A stretch of 64,000 nt of DNA, from positions 21,068,489 to 21,132,488 of the forward strand of contig NC_092572.1 in the NCBI RefSeq assembly GCF_037975245.1, written 5' to 3'. Within the stretch, counting starts at the first letter, position 1. Every line of letters starts with the position of its first letter. Origin of the DNA: Apostichopus japonicus (lineage: Eukaryota > Echinodermata > Holothuroidea > Aspidochirotida > Stichopodidae). The notes beneath the pieces were generated by a model. The model did no database searches. It was given only the letters and a program-made list of their open reading frames with translations, and was not told where the DNA came from. Of the stretch, positions 55,895-64,000 are shown in pieces. The translations under genes and the position numbers were made by a program.

Positions 55895-58245
55895 ATGGAG
55901 AGCCCAACAACTATAGACGAATTTAAAATGTGGAAAGTGGAGAGACTGAAGCAGTTTCTGAAAAAACCAAACCTCAAAGTGAGCGAAAGAAAGGATGAAC
56001 TCGTGGCTTTAGCGTACGCCGCTGTGCACATGAACATACCGCAGGTAACGGATGCGCGAGAAGAAAAAGCAACAGATTACAGTGCGATTTTGAACGTGGA
56101 GAACGAAGTGCTGCCTGACCCGTTCAAAGATCTTTAAAACGGATGGGAAGGAGAAGATTCTGTACGAAAATGGCCACCATGCATGTACTTCGATATTGCA
56201 CAATATCTAAGTAACATAGACAATGTTGAACTATGTCAAAGACTGATGTATGATTATAAAGAGGGGAAGGCATATAGCTACCTGGAATCTGGTTGGCTTG
56301 GTGAAATGTTTTACCATGTAATAAATGAGAAAAGCAAGTTCTGTTTGCTGAAAGCTGGGTGTAGGCCTTCTCAACGTATCAATAACATTCCATGGCAAGC
56401 TTGGATATGTCTTCAGAAATTTACAGGGAGAGTCATTCGTGGATATTGCACCTGTTTTGCTGGGTATGTTACAGGAGTAGGCCTAGTATTTTAACAAAAT
56501 AACATCAGGTTATTTATGTCATGGACTCATGGCATGTACAACAGTACATACGCTCATGAAGTATCTATATTTTGCCAATAAACAGGGCAAATAATACCCT
56601 AGCCTATCAAATGACAAGCAAATGAAACAAATTACTGGACAGAATTGCTGAAATTCTTGGAGAATTTGAAGCTGTAGGCTTACATAGACTTCACTATCAA
56701 CATACATAGTGCAAGTACACGTGCCAATACTAACTGATTCTACTTCCATTTGCAGCTATGTATTAGAAAATTCACTATATTGACCTATCATTATCATAGG
56801 CTTGGATCTTTCTGCAACCATATTGGAGCTATGCTCTTCAAGGTGGACCTGGCCTGGAGGACTGGAATCACCCAGCAGTCTGTCACAGAAGAACAGTGCT
56901 CATGGAACCGGTATGGCGCAAAGAAACAGGTTGAACCAAAGAAAATACAGGACATGGCTTGGAGTAAACCTCATTTCTCAAAGCATGGTTAGTTCATATT
57001 ACTTACCCAAATATCTCAGGGATTCAATAGTGATCACCAAATTTGAATAAGAGAAAATTGGAACCCCAAGAGTGAAATTGCTTGGGCAGAAATACACTTA
57101 AAAGTATGGTTGAAATATATACTTACATGTGTGGTGCATTCCCCTCTTTGACACCACCCCTGTACTGTATGCATAATTTGTTAACTTCTACGCCACAGGC
57201 ACAAATAATTGTGTATGGAGATGTCTAAACTCATCTTGATCAATTACTGTCTCTCTCCCATTTTCTTATGTGTGTGGGGGGAGGAGGGGGTGGTGTCATG
57301 ATGTGAATGGCAAAGTTCTGATTTTTTTCTTTTCTTTACACCTTAGGTATACAGTCACCTATCAACCCTGTGGAGCGACAACTCTTCAACCCCACTCACA
57401 AACGGAAGAAGTTGTCAGATTTGGATAGATTAACAAATGTACTGATGCCCACTTGTCCAGAAGCCTGCTTCTTGCAGTATGCAAATGAAGGTAGGCAGGT
57501 TCCTGAATATCCTCCTGAAAGTGACTTCAATGTTTCTGGGTCATTGGAAGTCTCATCTACGCCACACATTCCATCAAGCTTAGCCAGACTTGCGTCCAAT
57601 TATGAATCTGCCGAAGCTTTAGTACAGAACCTCCCAACTCTGAGCAGTGATGATGTAATCCACATCGAGACTGAAACCAGGGGCCAGGTCAACAACCCAA
57701 CCTGGATAGCTCAGAGGAAGGACAGGATAACTGCATCCAAGGTACATTCAGTTATCACTCGTGTGAGGACTATTAGGGCGTCCGAGACTGAAGTAGACAC
57801 TTCAAGGTTGGTCAAACTAATTTCAGGTACGACTCCACTGAATCCTGATCTACCCGCACTGAAATATGGCAGAGAGATGGAAGGGCAGGCCAGAAACCAG
57901 TATGTTAAAGTCATGCGTACCCACCGTCACCCATCAACAACAGTCACTGAGTGTGGCCTTTTTGTATACCCAAAGCGTATTTACTTGGCAGCCACTCCAG
58001 ATGGTATTGTGACCTGTCAGTGTTGTGGAACCGGTCTTCTTCAGATTAAGTGTCCTCTCTCTTCAGCCCACACAGTTCCATCAGCTGAGTGTCTTCCATA
58101 CTTGATGGATGACAACACTGGCAACATAAGACTCAAACGCTCACATGGCTATTACTATCAAGTTCAAATGCAGCTTGGTGTAACTAAGAAGAATTGGTGT
58201 GATTTTTTGTATTCTCAAGTCATGGATATGTTAAAGAGAGGATAG
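55895..58245 (+). pseudogene. SAP-like / SWIM zinc finger / YqaJ-type nuclease gene (three exons)
   Basis: Exons 55895-56463, 56800-56987 and 57347-58245 have GT/AG borders and join in phase (phases 2 and 1), giving 552 codons. Residues 6-45 (TIDEFKMWKVERLKQFLKKP onward) resemble a SAP DNA-binding motif. The first junction completes a SWIM finger, CTCFAG|GLGSFCNHIGAMLF (C-x-C ... C-x-H). The last exon carries a YqaJ-type exonuclease: ITASKVHSVI, LKYGREMEGQARNQYVKVMR, YLAATPDGIVTC with the metal-binding Asp, and LLQIKCPLSS, where the usual E-x-K is Q-x-K. An in-frame TAA at codon 81 (56135-56137) follows DPFKDL; the same frame goes on without further stops. The likely role is a DNA-processing partner of the transposase. 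Stop and Glu-to-Gln change argue that it is inactive. Confidence 0.85.
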
Positions 58246-59879
58246 TTTTTGATGAACAGATCTGGCAGGAGATTTTAATGTCAACAAAGTATTTTTTGAT
58301 TCAGTTTATGCACACACACTTGTTGGCAGGAACAGTGACCCAGTGTAGCAGAAGTTGCACGTCACACAGCAAAGTTAAGGGAGTTAAATACTGACCCATT
58401 CACCATTTAATAATTAAGACTTTTAGTTGGCAGTCTCATGAAAATAAAACAGTGATGACAGAAATAATTTTAACATCGCATTTGACTACTTAGTAATAGA
58501 CTCAGTTTGTAACATGTGACACCTGAACATACTTTCGCAGAGTTTATGGGAAAAACAAAACATATAGAAATTTAAGGCACAAGCTTGAGATGGCTAATAC
58601 TGTTGTTTATAAAAATTAGTTTACACACTTATGAAAAAATGAATGGAAGGAATAAAAATGCATAGAAATTTAAGTTGAACACTGGCACTTTTGAATGTTC
58701 TAATGCACATGTATGGCACTTGATGTCTAACGGTAAATAAAGTTCAGTAAAATATGTTACATGGAAAATATTTTTTATACTGATTTGTGTTTCTAATGGC
58801 AAGTTGGAAAGGAATATGTCCTACAGTGAGTGCTCGGCTCTGAAACCACCACAACAACCACACACGTGTACGGCAGTGAATGAAATACTGAAAATATTCA
58901 TAATGATATGAGAATAAAATGACAGCTGATCCATACAGAACATTCATGTAGGAATGCACACACTTAATGTGAATATTTCTTGTATGCACCTGAAGGTGAA
59001 ATCAAGGTTTCTTTAAAAAGGATAATGGAAAAGAAGAGAAATTACAAACTATATAGTTATAGCTCTCATCTGAAAGAATAATAGTGTCAGGGAAAATAAC
59101 AAATTAAAAGAAGGAATGGAAGGAATAAAAATGCATAGAAATTTAAGTTGAACTCTGGCACTTTTGAATGTTCTAATGCACATGTATGGCACTTGATGTC
59201 TAACAGTAAATAAAGTTAATTAAAATATGTAACATGGAAAATATAGGAATATAGGAATGCTTACACTTAATGTGAATATTTCTTGTATGGACCTCAAGGT
59301 TTCTTTAAAAAGGATTAATGGAAAAGAAGTGAAATTACAACCAATATAGTTATAGCTCTCATCTGAAAGAATAATACTGTGAGGGAATATAAAAAGTTAG
59401 ATTAAGTTTCACTGACTTGCCAATGCTTTTGTCTACTGACATGCTCAATGAGAACTGTATTTTTATGATCAACTGGTAATGCTCATAACTCTTTTTGCTG
59501 CACAATTGTCATAAGTCATAAGCAAAGGAATTATATTGGACAAAGCCAGACCGGGATGAAACTTTTTGAACCCCCCCCCCCCCTCAGTCCATACACAAAC
59601 TAGTCTCTGAATGTTACTGGGTGTAATTTGCAAAAGGAACTTAGGTAAAGAAAAGGAATTTGCAAAAGGAATTTGCATAAGGAAATAATGCCTGGAATAT
59701 TGATGTAGTGTGTACTAGAAGGTATTAAAAATGCTAACTTGCAAAAGTGATATTTCAACCGTATCAACTACCACACGATTCCTATAGACCATTGCAATAA
59801 ACAGGCTTCATCTGTGACCAAGGTTGTTGAATGAATTATTAAAAGCATTTTAAAGTAACTAGCATCCATTGATCTATAG
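58246..59879. other. Spacer between convergent genes, with a tandem duplication
   Basis: No gene is present. A segment at about 58640-59100 is repeated at about 59112-59396 (shared blocks GAATGGAAGGAATAAAAATG, GCACTTTTGAATGTTC, TTAATGTGAATATTTCTTGT, ATATAGTTATAGCTCTCATC). The second copy lacks roughly 175 internal bases. A 12-base C run is at about 59572-59583. Poly(A) signals for both genes probably lie here (for example AATAAA near 58736). Confidence 0.7.
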
Positions 59880-61484
59880 GGTCTATGGTTCTCACTTTAC
59901 CAATGGCGGCTGCATGTTTGCAATGGCAGCACATATGGTTATGATGTCATCAACTAGTGGCACCAACGTGATAGGCAAGGTCTCCTGCAAGATACGAAAG
60001 GTTTTCATCCAGCCGATCGCTCTTTCTACATGAATCCTGGCATTAGCGATCTTCTTGGTTTTCAGAGCATCTGCTGTGGTCATCTGCTCTAAGCCTTTAC
60101 TCGGGGGTGGTATATCTAAGTGAGCTCCACGCAGCAGGAGGTCCTCTCTCATGGTGAAGCCCCTGTCTGCCAGAATCACATCCCCTGGATCTATCAGGTT
60201 CAAAAATCCAAAATCCAGACTCCCTGGTAATAGCCCTGTCTGAGGTTCTACCTCCCCATGCTTTTGACAGGAATGACACCATTCCATTCGGAGAGATTGC
60301 CACCAGAAACTTAACTGTATTGTGGTGCTTGTAGTCAGACCATGTCATGGCTTGAAGATCCAACTTCCGTGGTCTTTCTATAAAAACTTCGGTACAGTTA
60401 ATAGTGCACCTAAGAGATGGATATTTCTTCTTCATTGAAACTGGCATATGGGTCAACACCAGTTCCTTGTCTGGCCGAAATATGAAAGGTTTTAATTCCA
60501 TTTCCATGAACTTGACCCAGGTGTTAATAATCTGTAACAGTAAGCTAGTGGACACAGAAAAAAAGAGAAGAAAGGAAGTATATGGATAAATTTAGTTTGA
60601 GTTTGAGTAGGGCAATGGTAAATTCTTCTTCTGAACTCAGTTTCCTCAGTGGTCCAGTTTTAAGGGGCCAATTATTCCCAGATTTTCTGCGTCGATATGA
60701 AGGGGTGATGGTTCGTTTCTTGCCAACCCAGTACTGCATCCTGTTTGCACTGAGAGAGAGATGATTGATTAACCAGAGCATTAAATGTTGCTTTGCTTGG
60801 CAATCCAGTGAACCGTCTCACATTGGCATCATTTTTAAGAATGGTGTCTACGACAGATACATCAGTTTTCTTCCCCTTCACAATTACCTTTTGGTTAGAT
60901 TTGAGCTCCGATAGCTCATGGCGCAGATTAAGAACTTTTTTATGAAGACTGATGCATCCATCACACTCACACCCTTTGCTGCACTGGCACTGAAAGTAGT
61001 AGTTGTGGTCTTGATCTGGTGTGTGTCCATGTGGTGGCTCAGAAGTACCTGGCTCTTCACCCTGCAGAGAAGGAGGTTTCAAAGGTTCTTGTGGTGGTCG
61101 TAGGGCTAGCCTTTCATAGACAGGTACTCTCGTTTTAACTTTTTTCGCTGCGGGCAAATCCTTTTATCCCAAATGAAGCGATGGGTATGGATTTTGTACT
61201 GTTGGATTCCCATCTTTGAAGTGTTTTGAACATATGCGGTCGTACGATGTGGGCTGCCAGTTGCTGCCATCATGGTTGTTCCTGTTCACAATTTTGACCC
61301 ATTTCTTCCTGGCTTTTGGGTCTTTCCTCTCAGTAGGAAAAGTTATCAATTGGAATGGTGGGAGGCAGAAGCATTGCCCATATTTGCGGTCGTGTAATGT
61401 ACAGAATTCTTTATTCCATTTAAGGATGTGGTTAGAGTTATTCGTACAGCCTGCATTGCAACAGTATCTCACCATTCCCACCTG
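59880..61484 (-). pseudogene. THAP-domain DDE_4 (Harbinger/ISL2EU-type) transposase
   Basis: Starts at 61481 with MGMVRYCCNAGCTNNSNH, a THAP zinc finger (C2CH) with ARKKWVKIVNRNN, YDRICSKHFKDG and the closing P box. After NPYPSLHLG comes TAA (61161-61163); the same frame continues KDLPAAKKVKTR, a Cys-rich SKGCECDGC block, and a helical stretch to DANVRRFTGLPSKATFNAL. Frame shifts near 60770 into KKRTITPSYRRRKSGNNWPL and SSEEEFTIALLKLKLNLS. The catalytic core reads LLLQIINTWVKFMEMELKPF, then CTINCTEVFIERPRKLDLQA (Asp of ...DCTE... is Asn here), then after a frameshift GDVILADRGFTMRED (second Asp) and HVERAIGWMKTFRI (Glu). It ends near 59892. Stop, two frameshifts and Asp-to-Asn suggest an inactive transposase. 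Confidence 0.85.
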
Positions 61485-62357
61485 AAGATGAAAACAAAAG
61501 TGAAAACAATGTTAGTTAAAGAAGGTACCGATAACGTTACAATGATCATCGACCATACCTGCATTAGGATGGGGGCCCCTACTTATGTTGAGTTAGGCTA
61601 GCGACGATAGCCTAATATAAGAAATAAATTAATAAGTCTGACTGTGAGATACCACGTTTTTGTTAATTTGTACTTTTTTTCACGTGTGGGATATTTTATC
61701 TGTATTAAAGCACGTCAGTTTCAATAAAGAAAAAAAACCCCTGACAAACAATTAACATCGCTAGGTCATTACTGTACGTCGGTTTATTTGGTATAGCCTA
61801 AGGTTAATACTAGTAGTAGCCTATGCCTAGCTTTCACAGTTTCAGAACAGCCGTCACGGTAGCTATCAAAGTATCAATCGAGTAGGTGAACACTTCGTGG
61901 ATTTTTTCCCCTTTTACATTACCGTTGTTTTTTTCTGACCTAACAATGTATGTAGTCTAAAACAGGTTAATTTCTGTCTATTTATGTTCATCCTATCCTA
62001 AAGTCATTTCCATCGTGAACCAAATTTACTTACCGATAAAGCAAACAGCTTTCATTCACAATCCCCACAACGAAACGGAGCGTAATCGCAGTGCATTGAT
62101 TCATTTTTACGTCAGGAACTCGGGTTGAATCGAGGCATTCAACTGATTGCTTATATATGGTGAAATATTTGGGCAACTGGCATTGTTCTGGCTTGTCATA
62201 GGAGGACGGGGCTGGAAAGGGCCAGGAAGTGGTTATGCGGTTGGAAGTGTGATATATGTTGCTAAATATTCACCACATCCCTTTACACCGTATGTACACT
62301 ACTCGCCAAACTACCCATTTGACCTATGACCTGGAGAGATCACACATGCGCAGTAAC
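61485..62357. other. Promoter side of the transposase gene
   Basis: No gene is present. This 870-base stretch separates the transposase start from the right terminal repeat and should contain its promoter; a splice acceptor near the start codon is possible. Nothing specific is recognised. Confidence 0.5.
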
Positions 62358-62376
62358 AACTCTGAACTGGCTTATT
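62308..62376 (-). repeat. Right terminal inverted repeat
   Basis: Read on the minus strand from 62376: AATAAGCCAGTTCAGAGTT, GTTACTGCGCATGTG, and GGTCAAATGGGTAG at about 62326-62313. The first 19 bases match the left end exactly. Confidence 0.85.
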
Positions 62377-62499
62377 GAGTAATACTGGGCTTTGGAACAT
62401 TCGCTATATTTGACTGCAGAAGGAGCGGATTATTTGATGCTAAAGAGACATGTTGTGAAAGATGCCCTGGTGTTGTGGCTCTCATGGAAAATATTCTTC

Positions 62500-63987
62500 T
62501 CATGAGTTGGGGATGTAACCATAATCCTTTGCAACCTTCAACCGTTCAGGTGCCCACTTTCTTGTCCTCTTACTATATTTCTGCCGGTAACCTGACACTC
62601 CATCCTTAGGAGCTGCATATTCTCTGTCTGAATGATAATTGTGGTCAATAGCAGACAACAGCATTCTTGTTACATAGCCTTCAAATGAATATGAACATCG
62701 TTTACTAGCATACATCAACATATGGTTATGAAACGATTCAAGATTACCAGTATGCTTAAAGTTCTTGTAATATGGTAACATATTCAATAATCGTTTGTTT
62801 GTCATGGCTTTTCTGAGAGCAGCATGAGGTGGAGAATCTTTCTTGAGCCATGGTTTATTCCTCTCCGATGGATCTAGTTCCCTATGCTGGCACTTACCAA
62901 TGGATCCATCTATGAACCCAGTCATGTTCATTGACTATATGAAGTAGAATTGACCACCACAATGCCTTCAGTTTTAACACATCATCAGTACATTCCCTTG
63001 AGCAATGCCAGAAATGATTACGAATGGCTGGTATCCATAAACGTAGGTCTTCATTACCCTTCATTTGAGAAAGTCCAATGACCTTCTTAACAAAATTTGT
63101 GGCAATATGCCATACATCAATGCTGTGCTCTACATTTTCATATTTCTCACAATTTTTGATGAGTGCTGTCGTCTGGACATGGGCATCTGTTACAACCTCA
63201 GTAACATTAACATTTCCCATTAAGTAATCTAGCCCTCTTTCAGATGCTAGTCTTTCCATGTTTGTGCTCTTACCCCCTCTTTCACGAACATCAACAACAT
63301 CTACATGCAGAATTTTTGAACCACTGGTGTCCATGAAACTGTAAGTACAATATTGGGCACAATGCCCTGGTGAATCTGTTCTCCCATCACCTGCAACACA
63401 CAATTGCTGCTCCTTCAGAGATTCAAATAAACTGCTCTGGTGAGTCCGCCGTCTTTTACAGACGGTGAAACATATAGTATTTGGACTCGAAAAAAAGTAG
63501 TGGAACTAACAAAATGAATTTTACAAAATTTGAAAAAGAGAGCCATCTTTGAAAAATTATTTCCAGATAAAACAACAGCTGAAGGGAACTGAATGTTACC
63601 TGAAAACATATTTGAAAAGCGTGGCTGTGAATGCCACACACCTACATGGCCATTACTACAGCTCCACTTAAAAATAACTGCAGTACATATGGGATTGGTG
63701 CTGTAAATAAGTTTGTCACTGCATTTTGAACAATTTGCACCATAAACATTTTGCAATAATTTTGTTATCTCTCTAAGAGATACAATGCACTTTGCATCGT
63801 CAATTTCATCAGACGAGGTTTCTCCTGAATGTGGATCAACTGACTCGTCTTCCAGCATTTGGTCACATGACCCGGTATCGAAATGGAAAACCTCTGACTC
63901 TGCTGTTTCTTCATCATCTGGTCTGTGGAAATATAACTTCACAGGAAGAGTTTGATGGAAGGAACCAATAACCATAGTGAAAAACAA
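62500..63987 (-). pseudogene. DDE transposase, Kolobok-like (copy 3, best preserved)
   Basis: Three consecutive minus frames. The first (63987-63415) has an acidic lead (DPHSGETSSDEIDDAK), CSKCSDKLI, IFKWSCSNGHVGVWHSQPRF, NMFSGNIQFPSAVVLSGNNF and a stop. The second (63426-62894) has CVAGDGRTDSPGHCAQYCTY (presumed first catalytic Asp), VTEVVTDAHVQTTALIKNCE (second Asp region), DVWHIATNFVKKVIGLSQMK, RLWIPAIRNHFWHCSRECTD and LLHIVNEHDW. A frameshift near 62925 leads to the third (62931-62500): GFIDGSIGKCQHRELD, FKHTGNLESFHNHMLMYASK (candidate Glu), YVTRMLLSAIDHN and RQKYSKRTRKWAPERLKVAK to a stop. Unlike the 7-9 kb copy it has no introns within these blocks. The upstream part may continue beyond the window. 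Its order and blocks define the family used to recognise copies 1 and 2. Confidence 0.8.
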
Positions 63988-64000
63988 TAAACATTTCTAT

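Larger units (their letters stand above)
55720..62376. mobile_element. Two-gene TIR DNA transposon, ISL2EU-like (PIF/Harbinger-related)
   Basis: AATAAGCCAGTTCAGAGTT at 55720-55738 is matched exactly by its reverse complement at 62358-62376. The next blocks also correspond (ACTGCG, with a 3-base shift, and GGTCAAATG further in), so the terminal repeats extend, with gaps, for 40-80 bases. AT lies next to AAGCC at both ends and is a candidate 2-bp target duplication. Inside are two convergent genes: a SAP/SWIM/YqaJ nuclease (+, 55895-58245) and a THAP/DDE_4 transposase (-, about 59880-61485). I recall this gene pair for ISL2EU elements. Both start codons lie close to the ends, as expected for an autonomous unit. 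Both genes have lesions. Confidence 0.85.

Overview
The window is eukaryotic and looks like part of an AT-rich marine invertebrate genome. It has GT/AG-spliced exons, Ty3/gypsy retroelements with a tRNA-Leu-type primer site, an APE-type LINE, a Polinton/Maverick DNA polymerase and several DDE transposon lineages. This mixture is typical of lancelets, echinoderms, cnidarians and molluscs; the sequence alone does not let me name the species. Almost everything coding is mobile or mobile-derived, and nearly all of it is broken by stops, frameshifts, deletions or nested insertions.

Layout. 1-2546: + strand gypsy pol remnant (RT and integrase, RNase H deleted) and the start of its 3' LTR. 2547-6523: several copies of a short retroposon-like family that ends in a hairpin plus A-run, a degenerate A/T-GGACC array, and a 16-bp satellite of exactly 58 in-phase units. 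6796-9063: a spliced, decayed DDE transposase (Kolobok-like) on the minus strand. 10900-16180: a minus-strand gypsy element (gag, PR, RT, RNase H, IN) with many frameshifts. 19.6-22.7 kb: two exons that may belong to a host gene, the first with a Tudor-like domain. 23.7-24.2 kb: a second, heavily decayed copy of the Kolobok-like transposase. 24.56-33.43 kb: a minus-strand Polinton-type DNA polymerase B pseudogene, split by a 5.9-kb element (25441-31352) that has 23-bp terminal inverted repeats, AGACTGAA-rich ends, an internal tandem array and no recognisable transposase. 34.2-36.7 kb: a decayed minus-strand gene that I do not recognise. 38.6-40.2 kb: a C2H2 remnant and a LINE endonuclease. 41.1-45.7 kb: gypsy fragments, a spliced KDZ-like tail and a P-element-like segment. 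46.2-48.6 kb: another unrecognised minus-strand gene. 51.3-52.6 kb: a P2X7-intracellular-domain gene interrupted by a 236-bp copy of the short retroposon, with a 16-bp target duplication. 55720-62376: the best-defined unit, a two-gene DNA transposon. 62.5-64.0 kb: a third and better preserved Kolobok-like copy.

How the genes fit together. The 55.7-62.4 kb unit has 19-bp perfect terminal inverted repeats. Between them, two convergent genes meet tail to tail: a + strand SAP-like/SWIM/YqaJ nuclease gene in three exons, and a - strand THAP/DDE_4 transposase gene. This is the layout I recall for ISL2EU (PIF/Harbinger-related) transposons. Each gene carries one early in-frame TAA and a substitution at a presumed catalytic residue, so the copy is structurally almost complete but probably dead. 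The nested insertions (TIR element inside the Polinton polymerase, short retroposon inside a gypsy integrase and inside the P2X7-domain exon) give a relative order of events.
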